From Phycisphaeraceae bacterium (GTDB lineage: Bacteria > Planctomycetota > Phycisphaerae > Phycisphaerales > UBA1924): DNA of 64,000 bases. The notes beneath the pieces were generated by a model. The model saw only the letters and a program-made list of their open reading frames with translations. It searched no databases and had not been told where the DNA came from. The DNA lies in NCBI GenBank assembly GCA_019636795.1, contig JAHBWW010000002.1:248001-312000 (forward strand). The letters are read 5' to 3'. Below are positions 17,368 to 26,744 of this stretch, in pieces (position 1 is the first letter of the stretch; each line of letters starts with the position of its first letter). A program made the position numbers and the translations under genes.

Positions 17368-18288
17368 ATGGCATTGGCTCCCGAGATTGTGGCAAGCGCT
17401 TCGTTCGTCTCCTGGTGGCAGGCGGCGATCCTGGGTGTTGTCGAAGGGATTACCGAATATCTACCTATCAGTTCGACCGGGCATCTGATTATTGCGTCGT
17501 CGTTGATGGGCCTGGACAGAACACCGGAGCACAAGGAGGCCATCGACGCCTTCAACATCGTGATTCAAGGCGGGGCGATTCTTGCAGTTCTCGGACTGTA
17601 TCGCGAGCGTGTGCTTCAGATGATTCGTGGCGGACTGGGACGCGACCGCGAAGGGCTCAAACTCGGGGCGAACATTTTCATTGCGTTCCTGCCCGCAGCT
17701 GTGCTTGGTGTGTTGCTGAACCACCACATTGAAGCGAGGCTGTTTTATGCCGGGCCGGTTCTGGCGGCGTTGTTTCTTGGCGGGATTTTCATGATGGTGA
17801 TCGACCGATGGAAGATCACGCCGCATCGCACAAGCGATGGTGACATCGAAGGCACAATCGACCTGACCGCGATGACATGGCGTCAGGCGCTGTTCATCGG
17901 GTTGATGCAGTGCGTGGCGATGTGGCCCGGCATGAGCCGAAGCATGATGACGATATCGGGAGGCGTTCTGATCGGGCTCAAGCCCAAGCAGGCTGCGGAG
18001 TTCAGTTTTCTCCTCGGTCTACCGACGCTGGGTGGCGCGTGCGTGTATCGGCTGTACAAGAACATGCGCAATGACGGCCCGAACATGTTCGACGTGATTG
18101 GTGTGATGCCGATCATCGTGGGCATGCTTGTCGCAACGGTTTCGGCCATGCTGGCGGTGCGCTGGCTTGTGGCGTTCCTGACGCGGCACGGTTTGACGCC
18201 TTTCGGGTGGTACCGGATCGGGCTGTGCGTCGTGCTCGGGGCGCTGTGGTGGCAGGGTGTTGTACAGATTTCCCCGGACGTACCATGA
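17368..18288 (+). CDS. uppP: Undecaprenyl-diphosphatase (BacA family)
   Basis: Dephosphorylates undecaprenyl pyrophosphate to recycle the lipid carrier for cell-wall and O-antigen precursors; integral inner-membrane enzyme. The 306 residues contain GVVEGITEYLPISSTGHLII (catalytic Glu/Ser motif 1) and WPGMSRSMMTISGGVLIGL (motif 2), with about eight membrane helices. It is ~35 residues longer than many homologues because of a hydrophilic loop near residues 140-165. TTGGAGTAGG precedes the ATG at 17368. Its stop lies 22 bases before serA, so they are probably co-transcribed. Confidence 0.95.
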   Translation: MALAPEIVASASFVSWWQAAILGVVEGITEYLPISSTGHLIIASSLMGLDRTPEHKEAIDAFNIVIQGGAILAVLGLYRERVLQMIRGGLGRDREGLKLGANIFIAFLPAAVLGVLLNHHIEARLFYAGPVLAALFLGGIFMMVIDRWKITPHRTSDGDIEGTIDLTAMTWRQALFIGLMQCVAMWPGMSRSMMTISGGVLIGLKPKQAAEFSFLLGLPTLGGACVYRLYKNMRNDGPNMFDVIGVMPIIVGMLVATVSAMLAVRWLVAFLTRHGLTPFGWYRIGLCVVLGALWWQGVVQISPDVP

Positions 18289-18310
18289 GTTCTTCCATGT
18301 GGAGTCGGCG

Positions 18311-19570
18311 GTGACGCAGATCACATCCTTTCCCAAAAACCAGATTCGAGTTGTGCTCGTCGAGGGCGTTCACAAGCGCGGGCATGACCTGTTCGCAGCG
18401 GAAGGATTCTCGGTCACGGCCCTCAAGCATGCGCCGAATGCTGATGAACTGGCGACATTGGCTGCCGACGCACATATTCTCGGCATTCGCTCGAAGACCA
18501 GCGTCACACGAGAGATTCTGGAACAAGCGCCAAGACTGCTGGCGGTTGGATGCTACTGCATCGGGACGAATCAGGTGGATCTTGAAGCCGCCGCGCTGTC
18601 GGGGATTCCGGTCTTCAATGCCCCATTCAACAACACGCGAAGCGTTGCGGAATTGACGATTGCTGAAATCATCGCGTTGCATCGGCATCTGTTCGATCGT
18701 TCCAGCGCGCTGCACCGTGGAGTGTGGGAGAAGTCGGCCGCCGGTGCGCACGAGGTGAGAGGCCGCACGCTGGGCATCGTCGGGTATGGGCACATCGGTT
18801 CTCAGGTGTCGGTGCTGGCTGAGGCTTTGGGCATGAGGGTGGTGTATTACGACACAGAGTCGAAGTTGCCTCTGGGCAACGCGCGCCCGCTTGGCTCGCT
18901 TGATGAACTGCTTTCGATTGCCGACGTGGTGACGCTGCATGTGCCTGCGACACCTTCGACAAAGAACCTGATCGACCGCGCGAAACTGAAACTGGTCAAG
19001 CCCGGGAGTTTTATCATCAACAATGCGCGTGGGTCGGTCGTCGAGATCGGTGCCTTGGCTGAAGCGCTGCGTTCGGGTCATCTGGCTGGGGCGGCTCTGG
19101 ATGTCTTCCCGGTTGAGCCCGCGTCGCGCGAGGAACGCTTCGAGTCGGAACTGCAGGGGCTGGGCAATGTGATCCTCAGCCCGCACATCGGTGGCAGCAC
19201 GATCGAGGCACAAGCGGGAATCGCTGAGGAAGTGTCGGCGAAGATGATCCGGTTCATCAATGTGGGCTCGACGAACGGAGCAGTGAATGTGCCTCGCGTG
19301 GATCTGCCCGAACAACCGCGCGAGGGCGCAAGCGGCCCGGAATCACCGCGATCGCATCGCATTCTGCACTTTCACCGCAATGAGCCGGGCGTTTTGCGTA
19401 CGCTGCACACGGTGATTGCCGAACTTGGCATCAACATCACCGGCGAGTACCTTCAGACTGATGCGCACATCGGATATGTGGTGCTCGACGTAGCCCCCAG
19501 TGACAGACAGGAACTTACCCGTCGCATTCGGGAAATGCCTGAAACGATCCGGACGCGTGTGCTCTGGTAG
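18311..19570 (+). CDS. serA: D-3-phosphoglycerate dehydrogenase
   Basis: Catalyses the first step of serine synthesis, 3-phosphoglycerate to 3-phosphohydroxypyruvate. The 419 residues match the E. coli-type enzyme: substrate domain starting VVLVEGVHKRGHDLF, NAD site GRTLGIVGYGHIGSQ, catalytic region RGSVVEIGAL and LSPHIGGST (His), and a C-terminal ACT domain (HRNEPGVLRTLHTVIAE) that normally binds serine for feedback inhibition. The GTG at 18311 with GGAG six bases upstream is preferred; other in-frame starts upstream overlap uppP. Confidence 0.94.
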   Translation: MTQITSFPKNQIRVVLVEGVHKRGHDLFAAEGFSVTALKHAPNADELATLAADAHILGIRSKTSVTREILEQAPRLLAVGCYCIGTNQVDLEAAALSGIPVFNAPFNNTRSVAELTIAEIIALHRHLFDRSSALHRGVWEKSAAGAHEVRGRTLGIVGYGHIGSQVSVLAEALGMRVVYYDTESKLPLGNARPLGSLDELLSIADVVTLHVPATPSTKNLIDRAKLKLVKPGSFIINNARGSVVEIGALAEALRSGHLAGAALDVFPVEPASREERFESELQGLGNVILSPHIGGSTIEAQAGIAEEVSAKMIRFINVGSTNGAVNVPRVDLPEQPREGASGPESPRSHRILHFHRNEPGVLRTLHTVIAELGINITGEYLQTDAHIGYVVLDVAPSDRQELTRRIREMPETIRTRVLW

Positions 19571-19621
19571 CATGGCGTCAGAGTCCGGTGCTGGCTTGCT
19601 CGTGGCAGACTTCGGAAGAGG

Positions 19622-20614
19622 TCAGAACTCGATCACAACGCACACAGCGTCAGGTTCGCGGGCTGCGCGAAACGCTGCAATCGCGTCGTCGAAGCGGAAA
19701 CGCTTCGAGATGAGAGAGTTCGTGTCGATCGGCTGGCGCAAGAGCAGTGCGAGCGCCTCGCTCATGTTGCCGCAGCGGGCTCCTATGAGTTCGAGTTCTT
19801 TGTGCACCACAGCGGTCAGATCGGGACCGGCGGCTGCGGGCTTGCTCGCGGGCGTCGGCATGATGCGCGATCGCAGGACCACACGGCCGCGCGGACGCGC
19901 CATGTGCATGGCAATCTCGACATGTGCAGGCTCTCCGGTACACTCGATCACAATGTCCTGATCGGCCCGAAGCCCGACTTCGGCGATGGGTCGATGCTTG
20001 ATCTGCCATTTGTCGCACAGCGCCAGGCGCGCGAGGTTGCGACCGATGAGGCGAACAGATGCGTTGAGTTTCGTCATGATCTGCGCTGCCAGCAGAGCGA
20101 TCACATCGTCGCCGATGATCGTGACGAAAGGCTTGCCTTCGATATGTGTGACGCGCGATGCGTGCAGAGCCGAAGCCAGTGGCTCGGTCAGCACGGCCTG
20201 CTCGTCAGTCACAGCGTCAGGCACGGGCACGAGGTTGGCAATCGGCAATGTGAACCGCTCGGCCAGCACGCCACTGCGCCCGAGGATGCCGAGGATTTCG
20301 CGCTGCGGTGCGTGCTGACCCAGGCCGCGTCGAGCGAGCGGATCTGCAGCCGGCACGATGTTGATAGCACCGACGACGCGCCGTCCCTCGATCAGTTGTG
20401 CTCCCGCGTCGCTCGGATGTACACGCTCGACGACGCCGACGAACTGATGCCCAAGCACACCGACAAATGGCATGGGGGCATCGATCACCGCCAGATCGGT
20501 AGCGTCGATGGTGGCCAGTGTGGGCCGAACGAGGGCTTCGCCGGGCAAGGCCTCTGGCGCGGCCAGATCGGTCCTGAGGGTCACCTGTTTGCCATCGAAC
20601 CACACCGCGCGCAC
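19622..20614 (-). CDS. MDR-family (alcohol dehydrogenase-like) oxidoreductase, zinc ligands missing
   Basis: A 330-residue medium-chain dehydrogenase/reductase. The N-terminal GroES-like domain has the frame of zinc alcohol dehydrogenases (ALVRPTLATIDATDLAVI, GVLGHQFVGVV), but the usual Cys of the CGTD motif is Ala, GHE is GHQ, and the structural-zinc cysteines are absent. The nucleotide domain (FVTIIGDDVIALLAAQI) lacks a clean GxGxxG. The C-terminal part (LELIGARCGN) is typical of the family. The substrate is unknown. Confidence 0.75.
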   Translation of the reverse strand: MRAVWFDGKQVTLRTDLAAPEALPGEALVRPTLATIDATDLAVIDAPMPFVGVLGHQFVGVVERVHPSDAGAQLIEGRRVVGAINIVPAADPLARRGLGQHAPQREILGILGRSGVLAERFTLPIANLVPVPDAVTDEQAVLTEPLASALHASRVTHIEGKPFVTIIGDDVIALLAAQIMTKLNASVRLIGRNLARLALCDKWQIKHRPIAEVGLRADQDIVIECTGEPAHVEIAMHMARPRGRVVLRSRIMPTPASKPAAAGPDLTAVVHKELELIGARCGNMSEALALLLRQPIDTNSLISKRFRFDDAIAAFRAAREPDAVCVVIEF

Positions 20615-20694
20615 GAGATACCCTCCGGAGGTTGTCTGTCCGCCTGCTTATCGGCTCACTTGCCGGTCCAGCCGCAATACCGAGCCTCGAATTT

Positions 20695-21516
20695 TCAGGG
20701 AATCGTCGGAGAACTTCCAACCGGATACGACGCCGATTCGTTCGGGGCTTGTGGCATGAATGGAAGCCACTCGATCAGTCGCTTATCGCGCCAGAAGGCC
20801 GGATATGTGTACGCACTGCGGGCTTCGAACACGTTGGGGTTATCACTGGTCCATTCGACCCAGGCGCGGATGTCGTACTCGAAGTCCTGCCCGGTCAAGG
20901 TGCGGAGGGAACTGCGGGTCGCTTCGTTGACGGCCAGGGATGGGTCGTCAAAGACTGCAATCAGCGCATCGATGACACGTCGTTCTGCATATTGCCCCAA
21001 GGCGTGTGCCGCCTCGGTTCGCACCAGTTCGCTTGCCTCGCGAGCGATCTGAATCGCGTTGATCAGCGGTCCGATGGCTACGGGATTGTGGATGCGCTGA
21101 AGCGCCCGAGCAGCGTCCGTTCGGACAATCGAGTCCGGGTCTGTCAGTGCAGAAACGAGCAACGGCACATGCGACGGATCGCCATGGAGTGCAAGCCCGC
21201 GAACGCCCGCTGCCCGCACACCCGCATCGGCATCGGCTACTGCATCAACATAGAGTTGAAGGTACTCGGGCGCGCCCGCCCACGACTGATGCACGAGGTA
21301 CATCGTGCCACGGTAGCGATTGTTGGGGCTGTACGGGTCGAGTGCCCACTCAGTCGCCTCGGTTGGTGTCGGGCCTTGCACGATCTGAATCAGACTCTGT
21401 GCGCCCCGCGCCGACTCAAGGGCTTCGCAAGCGCAAAGCCCGACCCCTAAGGACAACACGATGATGATGGTGAAGGTTCTGTTCATGCGTGTGCCCGAAC
21501 TATCCAGCGCGATCAC
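20695..21516 (-). CDS. HEAT-repeat lipoprotein
   Basis: A 273-residue protein with a lipoprotein signal (TFTIIIVLSLGVGLCAC) and two to three HEAT/PBS-type repeats (residues ~95-190: VRAAGVRGLALHGDPSHVPL, VRTDAARALQRI, VRTEAAHALGQYAE). The C-terminal ~60 residues are Trp/Tyr-rich (AFWRDKRLIEWLP). It is likely an envelope scaffold protein. The GTG at 21516 overlaps the stop of the upstream poly-Gln gene as GTGA and has GAGGAA six bases before it; the ATG at 21486 is the alternative. Confidence 0.75.
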   Translation of the reverse strand: MIALDSSGTRMNRTFTIIIVLSLGVGLCACEALESARGAQSLIQIVQGPTPTEATEWALDPYSPNNRYRGTMYLVHQSWAGAPEYLQLYVDAVADADAGVRAAGVRGLALHGDPSHVPLLVSALTDPDSIVRTDAARALQRIHNPVAIGPLINAIQIAREASELVRTEAAHALGQYAERRVIDALIAVFDDPSLAVNEATRSSLRTLTGQDFEYDIRAWVEWTSDNPNVFEARSAYTYPAFWRDKRLIEWLPFMPQAPNESASYPVGSSPTIP

Positions 21517-22367
21517 TGCGCTTCCTCGGTGTTGCGAAGGGCGATCGGAGGCCCGAGCACCTCATTGAGAACAATGGCCTGCCTCAGATTCTGCCGCGTC
21601 ATGCGCGCGGACACGCGAGAGACCTGAGTCTGAGGCTGATCGAACGCGGCAGCGTGCTCGGCTCGCATGTGCTTGTGAACGTCGATAATTTCAGTCAGTT
21701 CGATCGAGGTGCTTGAAGTGTCTTCAGGAGGCGGCGTGATCAGTGTGTCGCGAGGCCGGGCTCGCTCGGATCTGCTCTGGCGAGTGCCGCCACGCGCTTT
21801 CTGCTCGGCGAGAGCGTGCTGCCGCTGCTGTTCGAGCACCTTGGCCAACTCACGCTGCTGTTGCTGTTGTTGCAGAGCTTGCTGCTGCTGTTGCTGCTGT
21901 TGAAGGTGGCGACCCTGACTCTGCTGGCGTGCGATCTCGGCGCGGCGGCGGGCCTGAATCTCTTCGAGCCGCACCTGGGCAGACTGTTGCGAAGCATCGT
22001 TTGATTCGACCTGTCGGGTGGGCACCGACATCGTGGCGCCTCGCTGGCCCGAAACCGGACCGCTCGTCGTTGACACAGTTCTAGGCTGCGGAGCCGCGGC
22101 TCCCTCCTGAACCCGAATTCGCATTTCCTCGCGCCGAGCGGCGATCTTTGCGAGGCGCTGAGCAGGTGTCTCGGCTGCCTGCGGTGCGGGTGCCGGTTCG
22201 ATACGCCCGGTGCGAAGTGCCTCGAACCGTTGCCGTTCGCGTTGCTGTTCGACCCGCCGCTCCTGGGCTTTTTCGGCAAGTTTCCGCATCAGCCACGAAA
22301 ACGCGCTGAACCCCACGAACGCGAGGATCATCAGCAGTTGCAGGTTGTTGAGAATCCATTGTCTCAT
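21513..22367 (-). CDS. Single-pass membrane protein with poly-Gln tract
   Basis: A 284-residue protein with one N-terminal transmembrane helix (LQLLMILAFVGFSAFSWL), then a mainly disordered, charged region: Arg/Glu-rich helix, Pro/Ala-rich linker, and two poly-Gln runs of eight and six residues split by Ala-Leu. The last ~60 residues contain ELTEIIDVHKHMRAEHA and look folded. Not assigned to a family. Overlap with the HEAT lipoprotein gene suggests the two products act together at the inner membrane/periplasm. Encoded by mixed CAG and CAA codons. Confidence 0.7.
   Translation of the reverse strand: MRQWILNNLQLLMILAFVGFSAFSWLMRKLAEKAQERRVEQQRERQRFEALRTGRIEPAPAPQAAETPAQRLAKIAARREEMRIRVQEGAAAPQPRTVSTTSGPVSGQRGATMSVPTRQVESNDASQQSAQVRLEEIQARRRAEIARQQSQGRHLQQQQQQQQALQQQQQQRELAKVLEQQRQHALAEQKARGGTRQSRSERARPRDTLITPPPEDTSSTSIELTEIIDVHKHMRAEHAAAFDQPQTQVSRVSARMTRQNLRQAIVLNEVLGPPIALRNTEEAQ
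21855..21902 (-). repeat. CAG/CAA codon repeat (poly-Gln)
   Basis: Forty-eight bases encoding Gln8-Ala-Leu-Gln6. CAG dominates, with CAA interruptions that would limit slippage. It lies inside the membrane-protein gene at 21513-22367. Confidence 0.85.
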
Positions 22368-22392
22368 TCTGGCTCGATCAGTATAACGCCTC

Positions 22393-23163
22393 TCAGGTCG
22401 CCCGACCGGCCCCCGCCCGGGCGATCAACACCGGCTGCCCGCCTGAGTCCGCGATGTCGAACGGGCTCTCGAACACGGATTCAAGGATCGCAGGCGTCAG
22501 AACGCTCGCACCGGGGCCACTGGCGGTGACCTGGCCTCGATATGAAAGCACCAGCACATCGTCAGCAATCTGCGATGCGAGCGTCAGGTCGTGCAACGTA
22601 AGCACAACGCCGACCCCTCGGCTCGCGAGGCTGCGGACGGTGTGCACGAGCGATGCCACATGCCTCGGGTCGAGCGCGTTGTTGGGTTCGTCAGCCAGCA
22701 GAAATGCCCCCGCAGGGTTGGCCGACTCGATCTGCGCCAGCCCCCGGGCGATCGATGCCCGCTGCGCCTGACCGGCCGACACGGTGCACATTGGCCGATC
22801 GGCAAGCGACTCAAGCTCCATGGATTCAATCGCCCCCGCGACGGCTTCAACACTCGGCGCGCGCCCGCTCAGCCCGACAAACTCACGCACCGTATAGGCA
22901 TACTCGATCGCTGGACGATGCGGCACATACGCAAGCCGAACTGCCCTTTCGCGAGCAGCAAGACGTGCGACTTCCACACCGTCATGCGTGCATGTGCCGT
23001 TGCGAGGCGTGACCAGCCCGAGCAGGATCCGCAGAAGGCTGGTTTTGCCACACCCGTTGGGCCCAATAATCACAGCCACGCGCCCCGGCTCAAACCGAGC
23101 GCTGACGCTTCTGAGCACTGGCGCATCATACCCGAAATCGATACTCTGGCAGGCAAGCCCCAT
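22393..23163 (-). CDS. ABC transporter ATP-binding protein (FecE/BtuD/HmuV-like)
   Basis: A 256-residue ABC ATPase with Walker A (IGPNGCGKTS), the Q-loop region LAYVPHRPAIEYAYTV, signature VSAGQAQRA (one change from LSGGQ), Walker B FLLADEPNNALD and switch His in LTLHDLTLA. The overall pattern resembles importers for iron-siderophore, haem or cobalamin. No permease or binding protein is next to it, so the substrate is unknown and the membrane partner must be encoded elsewhere. It is divergent from the NDUFA9-like gene. Confidence 0.88.
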   Translation of the reverse strand: MGLACQSIDFGYDAPVLRSVSARFEPGRVAVIIGPNGCGKTSLLRILLGLVTPRNGTCTHDGVEVARLAARERAVRLAYVPHRPAIEYAYTVREFVGLSGRAPSVEAVAGAIESMELESLADRPMCTVSAGQAQRASIARGLAQIESANPAGAFLLADEPNNALDPRHVASLVHTVRSLASRGVGVVLTLHDLTLASQIADDVLVLSYRGQVTASGPGASVLTPAILESVFESPFDIADSGGQPVLIARAGAGRAT

Positions 23164-23241
23164 GCAACGGACGATAGGTGGCTGGCGCTCGTTGAGAGCC
23201 CAGGTCCCCTACTCTTCGAGTTGCTGAAAGGAATCTGACGG

Positions 23242-24207
23242 ATGACGATCAAGAACGTAGCGGTCACTGGTGCCACCGGCTTTGTCGGCCGATTCATAGT
23301 TGATGAACTTCTGGCACGCGGGTACGCCGTGCGTGCTCTGGCACGAGACCGAGCCAAGGCCATCGCTGTGCTTCCGCAACGATCCAATCTCGAAGTCGTC
23401 GTCGGCGAAGTCGGCGACGCTTCAGCATGCTGCGATCTCGTCGCGCCTGCACAGGCCTGCATCCACCTCGTGGGCATCATCCGCCCAGTGGGTCGGCAAA
23501 CCTTCGAACGCATCCATGTCGGCGCCACGCGACACATGCTCGAAGCGTGCGCGCACGCCGGGGTTTCTCGCTATGTGCACATGTCCGCCCTGGGCGCTTC
23601 GCCCCTCAGCCGGGCCGAGTATCAACGCAGCAAGTTCGCAGCCGAAACTCTGGTTCGGGCGAGCGGGCTTGACTGGACCATTTTCAGACCCGGGCTGATC
23701 CACGGGGCTCAGGGCGAGTTCATGCGAATGGCAGCCAAATGGTGTCGCAGCGCGGCGCCGCCTCACATCTTCCTTCCGTACTTCTCACGGCGTGAACGCG
23801 GGCCTGCTGGCTCGGCTGTTGTCACGCCCACGATTGATCCTGTGTATGTTCTGGACGTTGCCCGTGCTTTCTGTGACGCGCTCGAGCGCCCGACAACCGT
23901 CGGCGAGATCTACCCGCTTGTCGGCGGCTCGCCGCTCGACTGGCGCGCGTTTCTCACAACACTGCGCGACGCGCTGCCCAATGTCGGTCCTCGACTCGAA
24001 GCCATCGGTCTGCCCGGTGAACTCATGGCAATGAAAGCCCGCATGGCCACCATGGTCGGGCTTGGCAACTTCCTCCCCTTCGACGAAGGAATGGCGCTCA
24101 TGGGCCAGCAGGACTCGACCGCGAGCCTCACCAAGACGCAAGCACACCTGAACTACGCGCCCATCGGGTTCCGTAACGCCCTTCCCCTATATGCCGCCTC
24201 CATGTGA
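23242..24207 (+). CDS. NAD(P)-binding Rossmann protein, NDUFA9-like SDR
   Basis: A 321-residue atypical short-chain dehydrogenase. TGATGFVGRFIVDELLARGY forms the dinucleotide site; HLVGIIRP and SRYVHMSALGA follow, then YQRSKFAAE (YxxxK) and WTIFRPGLIHG. This is the pattern of the NDUFA9-like/complex-I-associated family, whose bacterial members are thought to handle quinone or isoprenoid substrates. The role here is inferred only by family. The 24-bp gap to rnr suggests co-transcription. Confidence 0.8.
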   Translation: MTIKNVAVTGATGFVGRFIVDELLARGYAVRALARDRAKAIAVLPQRSNLEVVVGEVGDASACCDLVAPAQACIHLVGIIRPVGRQTFERIHVGATRHMLEACAHAGVSRYVHMSALGASPLSRAEYQRSKFAAETLVRASGLDWTIFRPGLIHGAQGEFMRMAAKWCRSAAPPHIFLPYFSRRERGPAGSAVVTPTIDPVYVLDVARAFCDALERPTTVGEIYPLVGGSPLDWRAFLTTLRDALPNVGPRLEAIGLPGELMAMKARMATMVGLGNFLPFDEGMALMGQQDSTASLTKTQAHLNYAPIGFRNALPLYAASM

Positions 24208-24231
24208 CACCATGCGAGGCGCGGAGAACAT

Positions 24232-26721
24232 ATGCCTCTGCGCTACCGATCACGTCTTCTTGCCCACCTTGCCCACGATGGGTACGAGCCCAAGGACAAG
24301 CACGCCCTGGCTGTCGAACTCGGCGCCGACAACGAGCCCGAGTTTCTCGAAGGCATCGATGAGCTTGTGGCTGAGGGGGTTCTTCAGGTCGAATCCGACG
24401 GCACGGTGCAACTCGCGTCGCTGCCCGATCGCGGCGAACTGACAGGCACATTCAAAGCCAACGCCAAGGGCTTCGGGTTTGTCACGCCCGAAATCCCCGT
24501 CCGCGAAGGCGACATCTTCGTGCCCCCCGAAGCCACGCAGGGCGCGCTCTCGGGCGACACTGTTCGCATCGAGTACGTCCGCGACCGCAAGCGAGAACGC
24601 TTCGCTGGCGACACAGGCAAACAGTTTCGCGGGCAGGTCGTCGAGATCGTCAAACGCAAACGCTCCAACTTCACCGGCGAAATGGTGCGACAGGGCGACC
24701 GCTGGCTCGCGTATCCCGATGGGCGAAACCTCACAGAACCGATCATCGTCCGCGATGCTTCGAGCAAGAACGTCAAGCCCGGCGACAAGGTCATCCTCGA
24801 AATCATCGACTATCCCGAAGACGGCATGCTCGCCGAGGGCGTGATCGTCAAAGTGCTCGGTGAAGCCGGTCGGCCCGATATCGAGACCGCTGCCGTCATT
24901 GCCGCGTACGACCTGCCCGGTGAGTTTCCCGAGGCTTGTCTCTCCGAGGCGCGCGCCGCGACCGCTAAATACGACGCCGAGATCGCCGAGTGGGAGCGTC
25001 AAGGCCCGCATGCGCTTCAAGGGCGCAACGACGTAACCGGGCGTTCGGAAGCCTCGGCACGCGAGTTCATCATCACCATCGACCCCCCGGACGCCAAGGA
25101 CTACGACGACGCCATCAGCATTCGCCGCATCCCCGCCGACAAAGGGGGCGGATGGGAACTGGGCATTCACATCGCGGATGTTGCGCACTTTGTCGAGCAA
25201 GGCTCAGCCCTCGATCTCGAAGCCGCAGAACGCGGCAACAGCGTGTACCTCCCCCGACTCGTCATTCCCATGCTGCCCGAGATCCTCAGCAATGGCATCT
25301 GCTCGCTGCAGGAAGGCGTGCCCCGCTACACCAAGACCGCGTACATGCGATACGACGCGCGCGGCAACATCCGCTCGGAAGGTGTCGCAGCCTCGCTGAT
25401 CCAATCGGCAAAGCGTTTGACCTATCTCGAAGCGCAAGCCCTGATCGATGGCAACGAAGAAGAGGCGAAAAAGCACGCCAAAACTGAACCCAACTACACG
25501 CCTCAACTGCTCGAAGCACTGCACGAAATGAACCAGCTGGCTCTCCAGATTCAGGCCCGTCGCCACCGGCAGGGCATGATTCACCTCGAACTTCCTGATG
25601 TTGTGCTGATCTTCGACGAGAATGGCAAGGTCATCGACGCCGAGCGCGAGGACGACGCCTACACGCACACGCTCATCGAAATGTTCATGGTCGAGGCCAA
25701 TGAAGTCCTCGCGCGTCTCTTCGACAACCTGAACGTGCCGCTCCTGCGGCGCATTCACCCTGATCCGACACCGACTGATGTCGATCACCTGCAAAAAGCT
25801 GCCCGCGTCGCAGGATTCACGATTCCCAAGAGCCCCAGTCGTGAAGAAATGCAATCCCTGCTCGACGCAACGCGCGGCACCCCCGCAGCACGCGCAGTCC
25901 ACATGGCGGTGCTCCGCACGCTGACCAAGGCGGCCTACTCACCCGCATCAGTCGGACACTTCGCGCTGGCCAGCGGTGCCTACGCGCACTTCACGAGTCC
26001 GATCCGGCGCTATCCCGATCTCACGGTGCATCGGGCACTCGCAGCCTATCTCGAACGCACAGATAACGGCCGAAACCGTCCGCAGTCTGAAAGTCAAAAG
26101 GCCTCGCTCGGCGCACGCCTTCGCGATGAACTCCCCGATCAGCCGACCCTCGTCACCATCGGGCACCATTGCTCAACGACCGAAGTCAACGCGGCCGACG
26201 CAGAACGCGATCTGCGGCAGTTCCTCGTCCTCCAGCTCTTGTCCGAGAAGATCGGCGAAGTGTTCAGCGGCGTCGTGACGGGCGTGTCGCCTCGCGGCGT
26301 GTTCGTACAGATCGACAAGTATCTGGCCGATGGGCTGATCAAACGCGAGGATCTCCCCGGTGACGTGACACGCTCGAACGCGCCGCCAAGCTGGCGCATC
26401 GACACCAAGTCTGGTGCGCTTGTCGATGCCAAGAGCGGGCGATCGTTCAACATGGGCGACTCGGTGCAGGTTGCGATCGGCTCGATCGATCTCTCCAAAC
26501 GTCAACTCGAGCTGCTGATCGCCGACCCCGAATCGCGCGCGGTCGGACGCGCCAAGGCAACGGGCGGGCTCAAGATCGGCACCGACAGTGCCTTTGGAGG
26601 TCTCGAAGGCGGACGCGGCAAGGGATTCAAGCAACCTGGCGATGTGCGGCGGAGCCAGAAGAGCAAGTCCCGCGACCGCAACAAGACCGATTACCGCCGC
26701 GACAAAAAGAAACCCAAGTAA
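24232..26721 (+). CDS. rnr: Ribonuclease R (3'-5' exoribonuclease, RNB domain)
   Basis: Degrades structured RNA processively and takes part in rRNA/tmRNA quality control. The 829 residues run: winged-helix-like N-terminus (residues 1-70), cold-shock domains (GTFKANAKGFGFVTP), RNB catalytic domain from ~265 with IDPPDAKDYDDAIS carrying Asp284/287/290/292-type metal ligands, then an S1 domain (FSGVVTGVSPRGVFVQI) and a Lys/Arg-rich tail. Order and length match RNase R. Confidence 0.95.
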   Translation: MPLRYRSRLLAHLAHDGYEPKDKHALAVELGADNEPEFLEGIDELVAEGVLQVESDGTVQLASLPDRGELTGTFKANAKGFGFVTPEIPVREGDIFVPPEATQGALSGDTVRIEYVRDRKRERFAGDTGKQFRGQVVEIVKRKRSNFTGEMVRQGDRWLAYPDGRNLTEPIIVRDASSKNVKPGDKVILEIIDYPEDGMLAEGVIVKVLGEAGRPDIETAAVIAAYDLPGEFPEACLSEARAATAKYDAEIAEWERQGPHALQGRNDVTGRSEASAREFIITIDPPDAKDYDDAISIRRIPADKGGGWELGIHIADVAHFVEQGSALDLEAAERGNSVYLPRLVIPMLPEILSNGICSLQEGVPRYTKTAYMRYDARGNIRSEGVAASLIQSAKRLTYLEAQALIDGNEEEAKKHAKTEPNYTPQLLEALHEMNQLALQIQARRHRQGMIHLELPDVVLIFDENGKVIDAEREDDAYTHTLIEMFMVEANEVLARLFDNLNVPLLRRIHPDPTPTDVDHLQKAARVAGFTIPKSPSREEMQSLLDATRGTPAARAVHMAVLRTLTKAAYSPASVGHFALASGAYAHFTSPIRRYPDLTVHRALAAYLERTDNGRNRPQSESQKASLGARLRDELPDQPTLVTIGHHCSTTEVNAADAERDLRQFLVLQLLSEKIGEVFSGVVTGVSPRGVFVQIDKYLADGLIKREDLPGDVTRSNAPPSWRIDTKSGALVDAKSGRSFNMGDSVQVAIGSIDLSKRQLELLIADPESRAVGRAKATGGLKIGTDSAFGGLEGGRGKGFKQPGDVRRSQKSKSRDRNKTDYRRDKKKPK

Positions 26722-26744
26722 GCACGGCGCGAAAGAACGCACGC

